Shown here piece by piece: positions 1 through 13,443 of a stretch of 64,000 nucleotides of DNA. Each line of letters starts with the position of its first letter. The stretch's first letter is position 1. The DNA is from Siphonodentalium dalli (taxonomy: Eukaryota; Mollusca; Scaphopoda; Gadilida; Siphonodentaliidae). The position numbers and the translations under genes were made by a program. The notes under the pieces were generated by a model. It worked only from the letters and a program-made list of their open reading frames with translations. It did no database searches and was not told the origin of the DNA. Location: assembly GCA_032622095.1 (NCBI GenBank), contig CP136069.1, positions 746,001 to 810,000 of the forward strand, written 5' to 3'.

Positions 1-6
1 TATATA

Positions 7-464
7 GGAATCAGGGAGCTAAATGTGTTCTAGAGTCGGGGAGCGAGTACACCGTGGAACCCTAAAGGTGAAGGTAACTGAAGAATGACCTTCACCTGAT
101 ACATGCGACACGTTATTAAAGGATGACATCGCGTTTATTTGATTTGTACATAATATCTAAATAATTTAAACTGGTGAATGAATGGGGGAACGGATTTTTG
201 TGAGCGGGAAATGTATTTAACTAGCTGTTGTAGATCTGGGTTTTTCCAGATCAAATTTGGCTGTGAGATAGCCCTGTCGTACACTTGGGGATTTATTTTA
301 AAAAGTAAACACATGACCTATGATTTTTCTTGCATTTTCGTGATCAACTGGTGTCAATCTAGCTGTGTAAACATCACTGGTATGGCCTGCAGGCTTCAAT
401 TCAGCGAATTTGGCCGAAACGTTAACACTGTCGCCTATGGGAAACCATTTAGTTCCGTGATTCC
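7..464 (+). mobile_element. MITE-like insert in satellite, copy 1 (reference description)
   Basis: Seen: the left end reads GGAATCAGGGAGCTAAATG. The reverse complement of the right end reads GGAATCACGGAACTAAATG. They match at 17 of 19 positions. TATA flanks both sides (3-6 and 465-468), while short units have a single TATATA at the same point, so the insert is flanked by a TATA or TA duplication. Two internal perfect hairpins are visible: AGGTGAAGGT (66-75) with ACCTTCACCT (88-97), and GATCTGG (233-239) with CCAGATC (246-252). No transposase is encoded. A 100-codon frame at 178-480 recurs in the copies but resembles nothing I know and runs out past the element end. Known: Tc1/mariner-type MITEs duplicate TA. 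Inference: a non-autonomous DNA transposon of that kind; a 4-bp TATA duplication is the alternative. Confidence 0.8.
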
Positions 465-468
465 TATA

Positions 469-1365
469 AGAAAAATTTGAATTTTACGAAATTTCACGTC
501 TCACCATGATAAGTTGTTATTTCCATATTTTCTTATTTTCAAATGATGATGACCACATTTTGGACAGATTTAAATAAGAAACGCATGGATTCGCCTGTAG
601 ATAGTAAAGAAAGTGATAAATCTGGTAATTTTGCATGGATGTCAGGTACCATTAGGGGGTCAGGGGGTCTAAAGCCCCCCCTCCCCACAATTTTGAGGAG
701 TGGAGGAGTGTTAGCCCCCCCCCCCCCCCCCATTGGGAAAATGTGTCATTTGACCCAATTAAGCTTTTCCGGCACCCAGTAGCCTTATCTGGGACGTATG
801 CCCACCCCAAGTCGGGGGGGTGATGGCATCACCACTAGAGTTACTGTCGTGCAAAACTGTCATGGCAGCTTTGTTAAACAGACAGTATGCCCTGCCATCT
901 GGTAAAATTTCATGCCTGAGGCTGTGTCTGATGTTGTATCATAATGTTTCGATATTTAAATTGACTTATGGTTGCTTTACATTGCTATTAAAATATTTTT
1001 TATTTTTATTTTCTGTTAATTTTGGTAAATATTTATTATAAATTGCCAAATTCTGCATGAAAAGGGTTTAAAATTGGACAATATAGCCCTCTCAAAATGT
1101 ATATTAACATTTCCTCTTCAATTTAGTAATATTATGGTATATAAGGACATACTTCAGTTATACAAGATCCATTAGCTAGTAAAATTGAAAAAAAAAGCTA
1201 AATTTTTTGGCTTTATTTTGAGGATTGACACTAATTTTCAGGATGCCTCATATTGGAAAAATAAACAACTACTGCTCAATATAATCCATTTTTGATTTCA
1301 GTAAGGTCTATATTTTGATAAAATACTATAAGAAACGCTGTTATTCACACATATACATATATATA
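469..1365 (+). repeat. Satellite body (common part of every unit), representative copy
   Basis: This is the stretch shared by long and short units, from AGAAAAATTTG to the TA-rich end CATATATATA. It is AT-rich apart from a central block. That block holds a G-rich motif near 655-669, a short C run near 675-685, a long C tract (17 C here, 8-19 elsewhere), and a G tract about 75 bp downstream (7 G here, up to about 14 elsewhere). The G tract runs straight into a perfect small palindrome, GGTGAT-ggc-ATCACC. A second hairpin-like motif, AAAGCTAAA with TTTTTGGCTTT, lies near 1193-1215. This first copy also has a unique extra 9 bp (GAGGAGTGGAGGAGTG near 695-710). No terminal inverted repeats, tRNA promoter boxes or protein domain were recognised. 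Confidence 0.9.
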
Positions 1366-1822
1366 GGAATCAGGGAGCTAAATGTGTTCTAGAGTCGGGG
1401 AGCGAGTACACCGTGGAACCCTAAAGGTGAAGGTAACTGAAGAATGACCTTCACCTGATACATGCGACACGTTATTAAAGGATGACATCGCGTTTATTTG
1501 ATTTGTACATAATATCTAAATAATTTAAACTGGTGAATGAATGGGGGAACGGATTTTGTGAGCGGGAAATGTATTTAACTAGCTGTTGTAGATCTGGGTT
1601 TTTCCAGATCAAATTTGGCTGTGAGATAGCCCTGTCGTACACTTGGGGATTTATTTTAAAAAGTAAACACATGACCTATGATTTTTCTTGCATTTTCGTG
1701 ATCAACTGGTGTCAATCTAGCTGTGTAAACATCACTGGTATGGCCTGCAGGCTTCAATTCAGCGAATTTGGCCGAAACGTTAACACTGTCGCCTATGGGA
1801 AACCATTTAGTTCCGTGATTCC
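1366..1822 (+). mobile_element. MITE-like insert, copy 2
   Basis: Same element as at 7-464, but 457 bp. One T is missing from the T run near 1552-1558, which shifts the internal open frame and lengthens it at its start. Confidence 0.8.
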
Positions 1823-4800
1823 TATAAGAAAAATTTGAATTTTACGAAATTTCACGTCTCACCATGATAAGTTGTTATTTCCATATTTTCTTATTTTCAA
1901 ATGATGATGACCACATTTTGGACAGATTTAAATAAGAAACGCATGGATTCGCCTGTAGATAGTAAAGAAAGTGATAAATCTGGTAATTTTGCATGGATGT
2001 CAGGTACCATTAGGGGGTCAGGGGGTCTAAAGCCCCCCCTCCCCACAATTTTGAGGAGTGTTAGCCCCCCCCCCCCATTGGGAAAATGTGTCATTTGACC
2101 CAATTAAGCTTTTCCGGCACCCAGTAGCCTTATCTGGGACGTATGCCCACCCCAAGTCGGGGGGGGTGATGGCATCACCACTAGAGTTACTGTCGTGCAA
2201 AACTGTCATGGCAGCTTTGTTAAACAGACAGTATGCCCTGCCATCTGGTAAAATTTCATGCCTGAGGCTGTGTCTGATGTTGTATCATAATGTTTCGATA
2301 TTTAAATTGACTTATGGTTGCTTTACATTGCTATTAAAATATTTTTTATTTTTATTTTCTGTTAATTTTGGTAAATATTTATTATAAATTGCCAAATTCT
2401 GCATGAAAAGGGTTTAAAATTGGACAATATAGCCCTCTCAAAATGTATATTAACATTTCCTCTTCAATTTAGTAATATTATGGTATATAAGGACATACTT
2501 CAGTTATACAAGATCCATTAGCTAGTAAAATTGAAAAAAAAAGCTAAATTTTTTGGCTTTATTTTGAGGATTGACACTAATTTTCAGGATGCCTCATATT
2601 GGAAAAATAAACAACTACTGCTCAATATAATCCATTTTTGATTTCAGTAAGGTCTATATTTTGATAAAATACTATAAGAAACGCTGTTATTCACACATAT
2701 ACATATATATAAGAAAAATTTGAATTTTACGAAATTTCACGTCTCACCATGATAAGTTGTTATTTCCATATTTTCTTATTTTCAAATGATGATGACCACA
2801 TTTTGGACAGATTTAAATAAGAAACGCATGGATTCGCCTGTAGATAGTAAAGAAAGTGATAAATCTGGTAATTTTGCATGGATGTCAGGTACCATTAGGG
2901 GGTCAGGGGGTCTAAAGCCCCCCCTCCCCACAATTTTGAGGAGTGTTAGCCCCCCCCCCCATTGGGAAAATGTGTCATTTGACCCAATTAAGCTTTTCCG
3001 GCACCCAGTAGCCTTATCTGGGACGTATGCCCACCCCAAGTCGGGGGGGGGGGGTGATGGCATCACCACTAGAGTTACTGTCGTGCAAAACTGTCATGGC
3101 AGCTTTGTTAAACAGACAGTATGCCCTGCCATCTGGTAAAATTTCATGCCTGAGGCTGTGTCTGATGTTGTATCATAATGTTTCGATATTTAAATTGACT
3201 TATGGTTGCTTTACATTGCTATTAAAATATTTTTTATTTTTATTTTCTGTTAATTTTGGTAAATATTTATTATAAATTGCCAAATTCTGCATGAAAAGGG
3301 TTTAAAATTGGACAATATAGCCCTCTCAAAATGTATATTAACATTTCCTCTTCAATTTAGTAATATTATGGTATATAAGGACATACTTCAGTTATACAAG
3401 ATCCATTAGCTAGTAAAATTGAAAAAAAAAGCTAAATTTTTTGGCTTTATTTTGAGGATTGACACTAATTTTCAGGATGCCTCATATTGGAAAAATAAAC
3501 AACTACTGCTCAATATAATCCATTTTTGATTTCAGTAAGGTCTATATTTTGATAAAATACTATAAGAAACGCTGTTATTCACACATATACATATATATAA
3601 GAAAAATTTGAATTTTACGAAATTTCACGTCTCACCATGATAAGTTGTTATTTCCATATTTTCTTATTTTCAAATGATGATGACCACATTTTGGACAGAT
3701 TTAAATAAGAAACGCATGGATTCGCCTGTAGATAGTAAAGAAAGTGATAAATCTGGTAATTTTGCATGGATGTCAGGTACCATTAGGGGGTCAGGGGGTC
3801 TAAAGCCCCCCCTCCCCACAATTTTGAGGAGTGTTAGCCCCCCCCCCCATTGGGAAAATGTGTCATTTGACCCAATTAAGCTTTTCCGGCACCCAGTAGC
3901 CTTATCTGGGACGTATGCCCACCCCAAGTCGGGGGGGGGGGGTGATGGCATCACCACTAGAGTTACTGTCGTGCAAAACTGTCATGGCAGCTTTGTTAAA
4001 CAGACAGTATGCCCTGCCATCTGGTAAAATTTCATGCCTGAGGCTGTGTCTGATGTTGTATCATAATGTTTCGATATTTAAATTGACTTATGGTTGCTTT
4101 ACATTGCTATTAAAATATTTTTTATTTTTATTTTCTGTTAATTTTGGTAAATATTTATTATAAATTGCCAAATTCTGCATGAAAAGGGTTTAAAATTGGA
4201 CAATATAGCCCTCTCAAAATGTATATTAACATTTCCTCTTCAATTTAGTAATATTATGGTATATAAGGACATACTTCAGTTATACAAGATCCATTAGCTA
4301 GTAAAATTGAAAAAAAAAGCTAAATTTTTTGGCTTTATTTTGAGGATTGACACTAATTTTCAGGATGCCTCATATTGGAAAAATAAACAACTACTGCTCA
4401 ATATAATCCATTTTTGATTTCAGTAAGGTCTATATTTTGATAAAATACTATAAGAAACGCTGTTATTCACACATATACATATATATAAGAAAAATTTGAA
4501 TTTTACGAAATTTCACGTCTCACCATGATAAGTTGTTATTTCCATATTTTCTTATTTTCAAATGATGATGACCACATTTTGGACAGATTTAAATAAGAAA
4601 CGCATGGATTCGCCTGTAGATAGTAAAGAAAGTGATAAATCTGGTAATTTTGCATGGATGTCAGGTACCATTAGGGGGTCAGGGGGTCTAAAGCCCCCCC
4701 TCCCCACAATTTTGAGGAGTGTTAGCCCCCCCCCCCATTGGGAAAATGTGTCATTTGACCCAATTAAGCTTTTCCGGCACCCAGTAGCCTTATCTGGGAC

Positions 4801-5378
4801 GTATGCCCACCCCAAGTCGGGGGGGGGGGGGGGTGATGGCATCACCACTAGAGTTACTGTCGTGCAAAACTGTCATGGCAGCTTTGTTAAACAGACAGTA
4901 TGCCCTGCCATCTGGTAAAATTTCATGCCTGAGGCTGTGTCTGATGTTGTATCATAATGTTTCGATATTTAAATTGACTTATGGTTGCTTTACATTGCTA
5001 TTAAAATATTTTTTATTTTTATTTTCTGTTAATTTTGGTAAATATTTATTATAAATTGCCAAATTCTGCATGAAAAGGGTTTAAAATTGGACAATATAGC
5101 CCTCTCAAAATGTATATTAACATTTCCTCTTCAATTTAGTAATATTATGGTATATAAGGACATACTTCAGTTATACAAGATCCATTAGCTAGTAAAATTG
5201 AAAAAAAAAGCTAAATTTTTTGGCTTTATTTTGAGGATTGACACTAATTTTCAGGATGCCTCATATTGGAAAAATAAACAACTACTGCTCAATATAATCC
5301 ATTTTTGATTTCAGTAAGGTCTATATTTTGATAAAATACTATAAGAAACGCTGTTATTCACACATATACATATATATA

Positions 5379-5836
5379 GGAATCAGGGAGCTAAATGTGT
5401 TCTAGAGTCGGGGGGCGAGTACACCGTGGAACCCTAAAGGTGAAGGTAACTGAAGAATGACCTTCACCTGATACATGCGACACGTTATTAAAGGATGACA
5501 TCGCGTTTATTTGATTTGTACATAATATCTAAATAATTTAAACTGGTGAATGAATGGGGGAACGGATTTTTGTGAGCGGGAAATGTATTTAACTAGCTGT
5601 TGTAGATCTGGGTTTTTCCAGATCAAATTTGGCTGTGAGATAGCCCTGTCGTACACTTGGGGATTTATTTTAAAAAGTAAACACATGACCTATGATTTTT
5701 CTTGCATTTTCGTGATCAACTGGTGTCAATCTAGCTGTGTAAACATCACTGGTATGGCCTGCAGGCTTCAATTCAGCGAATTTGGCCGAAACGTTAACAC
5801 TGTCGCCTATGGGAAACTATTTAGTTCCGTGATTCC
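5379..5836 (+). mobile_element. MITE-like insert, copy 3
   Basis: 458 bp. It follows three short units in a row. It has A to G near 5414, shared with the copy at 9865, and a private C to T near 5818. Confidence 0.8.
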
Positions 5837-7622
5837 TATAAGAAAAATTTGAATTTTACGAAATTTCACGTCTCACCATGATAAGTTGTTATTTCCATAT
5901 TTTCTTATTTTCAAATGATGATGACCACATTTTGGACAGATTTAAATAAGAAACGCATGGATTCGCCTGTAGATAGTAAAGAAAGTGATAAATCTGGTAA
6001 TTTTGCATGGATGTCAGGTACCATTAGGGGGTCAGGGGGTCTAAAGCCCCCCTCCCCACAATTTTGAGGAGTGTTAGCCCCCCCCCCCCCCCCATTGGGA
6101 AAATGTGTCATTTGACCCAATTAAGCTTTTCCGGCACCCAGTAGCCTTATCTGGGACGTATGCCCACCCCAAGTCGGGGGGGGGGGGTGATGGCATCACC
6201 ACTAGAGTTACTGTCGTGCAAAACTGTCATGGCAGCTTTGTTAAACAGACAGTATGCCCTGCCATCTGGTAAAATTTCATGCCTGAGGCTGTGTCTGATG
6301 TTGTATCATAATGTTTCGATATTTAAATTGACTTATAGTTGCTTTACATTGCTATTAAAATATTTTTTATTTTTATTTTCTGTTAATTTTGGTAAATATT
6401 TATTATAAATTGCCAAATTCTGCATGAAAAGGGTTTAAAATTGGACAATATAGCCCTCTCAAAATGTATATTAACATTTCCTCTTCAATTTAGTAATATT
6501 ATGGTATATAAGGACATACTTCAGTTATACAAGATCCATTAGCTAGTAAAATTGAAAAAAAAAGCTAAATTTTTTGGCTTTATTTTGAGGATTGACACTA
6601 ATTTTCAGGATGCCTCATATTGGAAAAATAAACAACTACTGCTCAATATAATCCATTTTTGATTTCAGTAAGGTCTATATTTTGATAAAATACTATAAGA
6701 AACGCTGTTATTCACACATATACATATATATAAGAAAAATTTGAATTTTACGAAATTTCACGTCTCACCATGATAAGTTGTTATTTCCATATTTTCTTAT
6801 TTTCAAATGATGATGACCACATTTTGGACAGATTTAAATAAGAAACGCATGGATTCGCCTGTAGATAGTAAAGAAAGTGATAAATCTGGTAATTTTGCAT
6901 GGATGTCAGGTACCATTAGGGGGTCAGGGGGTCTAAAGCCCCCCCTCCCCACAATTTTGAGGAGTGTTAGCCCCCCCCCCCCCCATTGGGAAAATGTGTC
7001 ATTTGACCCAATTAAGCTTTTCCGGCACCCAGTAGCCTTATCTGGGACGTATGCCCACCCCAAGTCGGGGGGGGGGGTGATGGCATCACCACTAGAGTTA
7101 CTGTCGTGCAAAACTGTCATGGCAGCTTTGTTAAACAGACAGTATGCCCTGCCATCTGGTAAAATTTCATGCCTGAGGCTGTGTCTGATGTTGTATCATA
7201 ATGTTTCGATATTTAAATTGACTTATGGTTGCTTTACATTGCTATTAAAATATTTTTTATTTTTATTTTCTGTTAATTTTGGTAAATATTTATTATAAAT
7301 TGCCAAATTCTGCATGAAAAGGGTTTAAAATTGGACAATATAGCCCTCTCAAAATGTATATTAACATTTCCTCTTCAATTTAGTAATATTATGGTATATA
7401 AGGACATACTTCAGTTATACAAGATCCATTAGCTAGTAAAATTGAAAAAAAAAGCTAAATTTTTTGGCTTTATTTTGAGGATTGACACTAATTTTCAGGA
7501 TGCCTCATATTGGAAAAATAAACAACTACTGCTCAATATAATCCATTTTTGATTTCAGTAAGGTCTATATTTTGATAAAATACTATAAGAAACGCTGTTA
7601 TTCACACATATACATATATATA

Positions 7623-8080
7623 GGAATCAGGGAGCTAAATGTGTTCTAGAGTCGGGGAGCGAGTACACCGTGGAACCCTAAAGGTGAAGGTAACTGAAGA
7701 ATGACCTTCACCTGATACATGCGACACGTTATTAAAGGATGACATCGCGTTTATTTGATTTGTACATAATATCTAAATAATTTAAACTGGTGAATGAATG
7801 GGGGAACGGATTTTTGTGAGCGGGAAATGTATTTAACTAGCTGTTGTAGATCTGGGTTTTTCCAGATCAAATTTGGCTGTGAGATAGCCCTGTCGTACAC
7901 TTGGGGATTTATTTTAAAAAGTAAACACATGACCTATGATTTTTCTTGCATTTTCGTGATCAACTGGTGTCAATCTAGCTGTGTAAACATCACTGGTATG
8001 GCCTGCAGGCTTCAATTCAGCGAATTTGGCCGAAACGTTAACACTGTCGCCTATGGGAAACCATTTAGTTCCGTGATTCC
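7623..8080 (+). mobile_element. MITE-like insert, copy 4
   Basis: 458 bp, no private change noticed. The body that follows carries T to C in the motif after the short C run (CACAACTTTG, near 8307). Confidence 0.8.
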
Positions 8081-9864
8081 TATAAGAAAAATTTGAATTT
8101 TACGAAATTTCACGTCTCACCATGATAAGTTGTTATTTCCATATTTTCTTATTTTCAAATGATGATGACCACATTTTGGACAGATTTAAATAAGAAACGC
8201 ATGGATTCGCCTGTAGATAGTAAAGAAAGTGATAAATCTGGTAATTTTGCATGGATGTCAGGTACCATTAGGGGGTCAGGGGGTCTAAAGCCCCCCCCTC
8301 CCCACAACTTTGAGGAGTGTTAGCCCCCCCCCCCCCATTGGGAAAATGTGTCATTTGACCCAATTAAGCTTTTCCGGCACCCAGTAGCCTTATCTGGGAC
8401 GTATGCCCACCCCAAGTCGGGGGGGGGGGGGGTGATGGCATCACCACTAGAATTACTGTCGTGCAAAACTGTCATGGCAGCTTTGTTAAACAGACAGTAT
8501 GCCCTGCCATCTGGTAAAATTTCATGCCTGAGGCTGTGTCTGATGTTGTATCATAATGTTTCGATATTTAAATTGACTTATGGTTGCTTTACATTGCTAT
8601 TAAAATATTTTTTATTTTTATTTTCTGTTAATTTTGGTAAATATTTATTATAAATTGCCAAATTCTGCATGAAAAGGGTTTAAAATTGGACAATATAGCC
8701 CTCTCAAAATGTATATTAACATTTCCTCTTCAATTTAGTAATATTATGGTATATAAGGACATACTTCAGTTATACAAGATCCATTAGCTAGTAAAATTGA
8801 AAAAAAAAGCTAAATTTTTTGGCTTTATTTTGAGGATTGACACTAATTTTCAGGATGCCTCATATTGGAAAAATAAACAACTACTGCTCAATATAATCCA
8901 TTTTTGATTTCAGTAAGGTCTATATTTTGATAAAATACTATAAGAAACGCTGTTATTCACACATATACATATATATAAGAAAAATTTGAATTTTACGAAA
9001 TTTCACGTCTCACCATGATAAGTTGTTATTTCCATATTTTCTTATTTTCAAATGATGATGACCACATTTTGGACAGATTTAAATAAGAAACGCACGGATT
9101 CGCCTGTAGATAGTAAAGAAAGTGATAAATCTGGTAATTTTGCATGGATGTCAGGTACCATTAGGGGGTCAGGGGGTCTAAAGCCCCCCTCCCCACAATT
9201 TTGAGGAGTGTTAGCCCCCCCCCCATTGGGAAAATGTGTCATTTGACCCAATTAAGCTTTTCCGGCACCCAGTAGCCTTATCTGGGACGTATGCCCACCC
9301 CAAGTCGGGGGGGGGGGGGTGATGGCATCACCACTAGAGTTACTGTCGTGCAAAACTGTCATGGCAGCTTTGTTAAACAGACAGTATGCCCTGCCATCTG
9401 GTAAAATTTCATGCCTGAGGCTGTGTCTGATGTTGTATCATAATGTTTCGATATTTAAATTGACTTATGGTTGCTTTACATTGCTATTAAAATATTTTTT
9501 ATTTTTATTTTCTGTTAATTTTGGTAAATATTTATTATAAATTGCCAAATTCTGCATGAAAAGGGTTTAAAATTGGACAATATAGCCCTCTCAAAATGTA
9601 TATTAACATTTCCTCTTCAATTTAGTAATATTATGGTATATAAGGACATACTTCAGTTATACAAGATCCATTAGCTAGTAAAATTGAAAAAAAAAGCTAA
9701 ATTTTTTGGCTTTATTTTGAGGATTGACACTAATTTTCAGGATGCCTCATATTGGAAAAATAAACAACTACTGCTCAATATAATCCATTTTTGATTTCAG
9801 TAAGGTCTATATTTTGATAAAATACTATAAGAAACGCTGTTATTCACACATATACATATATATA

Positions 9865-10322
9865 GGAATCAGGGAGCTAAATGTGTTCTAGAGTCGGGGG
9901 GCGAGTACACCGTGGAACCCTAAAGGTGAAGGTAACTGAAGAATGACCTTCACCTGATACATGCGACACGTTATTAAAGGATGACATCGCGTTTATTTGA
10001 TTTGTACATAATATCTAAATAATTTAAACTGGTGAATGAATGGGGGAACGGATTTTTGTGAGCGGGAAATGTATTTAACTAGCTGTTGTAGATCTGGGTT
10101 TTTCCAGATCAAATTTGGCTGTGAGATAGCCCTGTCGTACACTTGGGGATTTATTTTAAAAAGTAAACACATGACCTATGATTTTTCTTGCATTTTCGTG
10201 ATCAACTGGTGTCAATCTAGCTGTGTAAACATCACTGGTATGGCCTGCAGGCTTCAATTCAGCGAATTTGGCCGAAACGTTAACACTGTCGCCTATGGGA
10301 AACCATTTAGTTCCGTGATTCC
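9865..10322 (+). mobile_element. MITE-like insert, copy 5
   Basis: 458 bp. It carries the A to G change near 9900 that it shares only with the copy at 5379, which marks the two as close relatives although other filled and empty units lie between them. Confidence 0.8.
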
Positions 10323-12985
10323 TATAAGAAAAATTTGAATTTTACGAAATTTCACGTCTCACCATGATAAGTTGTTATTTCCATATTTTCTTATTTTCAA
10401 ATGATGATGACCACATTTTGGACAGATTTAAATAAGAAACGCATGGATTCGCCTGTAGATAGTAAAGAAAGTGATAAATCTGGTAATTTTGCATGGATGT
10501 CAGGTACCATTAGGGGGTCAGGGAGTCTAAAGCCCCCCCTCCCCACAATTTTGAGGAGTGTTAGCCCCCCCCCCATTGGGAAAATGTGTCATTTGACCCA
10601 ATTAAGCTTTTCCGGCACCCAGTAGCCTTATCTGGGACGTATGCCCACCCCAAGTCGGGGGGGGGGTGATGGCATCACCACTAGAGTTACTGTCGTGCAA
10701 AACTGTCATGGCAGCTTTGTTAAACAGACAGTATGCCCTGCCATCTGGTAAAATTTCATGCCTGAGGCTGTGTCTGATGTTGTATCATAATGTTTCGATA
10801 TTTAAATTGACTTATGGTTGCTTTACATTGCTATTAAAATATTTTTTATTTTTATTTTCTGTTAATTTTGGTAAATATTTATTATAAATTGCCAAATTCT
10901 GCATGAAAAGGGTTTAAAATTGGACAATATAGCCCTCTCAAAATGTATATTAACATTTCCTCTTCAATTTAGTAATATTATGGTATATAAGGACATACTT
11001 CAGTTATACAAGATCCATTAGCTAGTAAAATTGAAAAAAAAAGCTAATTTTTTTGGCTTTATTTTGAGGATTGACACTAATTTTCAGGATGCCTCATATT
11101 GGAAAAATAAACAACTACTGCTCAATATAATCCATTTTTGATTTCAGTAAGGTCTATATTTTGATAAAATACTATAAGAAACGCTGTTATTCACACATAT
11201 ACATATATATAAGAAAAATTTGAATTTTACGAAATTTCACGTCTCACCATGATAAGTTGTTATTTCCATATTTTCTTATTTTCAAATGATGATGACCACA
11301 TTTTGGACAGATTTAAATAAGAAACGCATGGATTCGCCTGTAGATAGTAAAGAAAGTGATAAATCTGGTAATTTTGCATGGATGTCAGGTACCATTAGGG
11401 GGTCAGGGGGTCTAAAGCCCCCCCTCCCCACAATTTTGAGGAGTGTTAGCCCCCCCCCCCATTGGGAAAATGTGTCATTTGACCCAATTAAGCTTTTCCG
11501 GCACCCAGTAGCCTTATCTGGGACGTATGCCCACCCCAAGTCGGGGGGGGGGTGATGGCATCACCACTAGAGTTACTGTCGTGCAAAACTGTCATGGCAG
11601 CTTTGTTAAACAGACAGTATGCCCTGCCATCTGGTAAAATTTCATGCCTGAGGCTGTGTCTGATGTTGTATCATAATGTTTCGATATTTAAATTGACTTA
11701 TGGTTGCTTTACATTGCTATTAAAATATTTTTTATTTTTATTTTCTGTTAATTTTGGTAAATATTTATTATAAATTGCCAAATTCTGCATGAAAAGGGTT
11801 TAAAATTGGACAATATAGCCCTCTCAAAATGTATATTAACATTTCCTCTTCAATTTAGTAATATTATGGTATATAAGGACATACTTCAGTTATACAAGAT
11901 CCATTAGCTAGTAAAATTGAAAAAAAAAGCTAAATTTTTTGGCTTTATTTTGAGGATTGACACTAATTTTCAGGATGCCTCATATTGGAAAAATAAACAA
12001 CTACTGCTCAATATAATCCATTTTTGATTTCAGTAAGGTCTATATTTTGATAAAATACTATAAGAAACGCTGTTATTCACACATATACATATATATAAGA
12101 AAAATTTGAATTTTACGAAATTTCACGTCTCACCATGATAAGTTGTTATTTCCATATTTTCTTATTTTCAAATGATGATGACCACATTTTGGACAGATTT
12201 AAATAAGAAACGCATGGATTCGCCTGTAGATAGTAAAGAAAGTGATAAATCTGGTAATTTTGCATGGATGTCAGGTACCATTAGGGGGTCAGGGGGTCTA
12301 AAGCCCCCCTCCCCACAATTTTGAGGAGTGTTAGCCCCCCCCCCCCCCCATTGGGAAAATGTGTCATTTGACCCAATTAAGCTTTTCCGGCACCCAGTAG
12401 CCTTATCTGGGACGTATGCCCACCCCAAGTCGGGGGGGGGTGATGGCATCACCACTAGAGTTACTGTCGTGCAAAACTGTCATGGCAGCTTTGTTAAACA
12501 GACAGTATGCCCTGCCATCTGGTAAAATTTCATGCCTGAGGCTGTGTCTGATGTTGTATCATAATGTTTCGATATTTAAATTGACTTATGGTTGCTTTAC
12601 ATTGCTATTAAAATATTTTTTATTTTTATTTTCTGTTAATTTTGGTAAATATTTATTATAAATTGCCAAATTCTGCATGAAAAGGGTTTAAAATTGGACA
12701 ATATAGCCCTCTCAAAATGTATATTAACATTTCCTCTTCAATTTAGTAATATTATGGTATATAAGGACATACTTCAGTTATACAAGATCCATTAGCTAGT
12801 AAAATTGAAAAAAAAAGCTAAATTTTTTGGCTTTATTTTGAGGATTGACACTAATTTTCAGGATGCCTCATATTGGAAAAATAAACAACTACTGCTCAAT
12901 ATAATCCATTTTTGATTTCAGTAAGGTCTATATTTTGATAAAATACTATAAGAAACGCTGTTATTCACACATATACATATATATA

Positions 12986-13443
12986 GGAATCAGGGAGCTA
13001 AATGTGTTCTAGAGTCGGGGAGCGAGTACACCGTGGAACCCTAAAGGTGAAGGTAACTGAAGAATGACCTTCACCTGATACATGCGACACGTTATTAAAG
13101 GATGACATCGCGTTTATTTGATTTGTACATAATATCTAAATAATTTAAACTGGTGAATGAATGGGGGAACGGATTTTTGTGAGCGGGAAATGTATTTAAC
13201 TAGCTGTTGTAGATCTGGGTTTTTCCAGATCAAATTTGGCTGTGAGATAGCCCTGTCGTACACTTGGGGATTTATTTTAAAAAGTAAACACATGACCTAT
13301 GATTTTTCTTGCATTTTCGTGATCAACTGGTGTCAATCTAGCTGTGTAAACATCACTGGTATGGCCTGCAGGCTTCAATTCAGCGAATTTGGCCGAAACG
13401 TTAACACTGTCGCCTATGGGAAACCATTTAGTTCCGTGATTCC
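12986..13443 (+). mobile_element. MITE-like insert, copy 6
   Basis: 458 bp. First of four consecutive filled units. The body behind it carries T to C at 13565, also present in the empty unit that starts at 8978. Confidence 0.8.

Noticed and set aside
178-480. A 100-codon frame repeated in most MITE copies (and others of 60-163 codons in every satellite body)
   Set aside because: Repetition follows from DNA identity between units. The frame runs across the element end, one copy has a 1-bp deletion, and other frames on both strands are just as open. The proline/glycine runs come from C and G tracts that change length.
469-1365. CENP-B box as evidence for a centromeric satellite
   Set aside because: I looked for the TTCG....A..CGGG pattern in the body and insert and did not see it. 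Centromere function remains unsupported.
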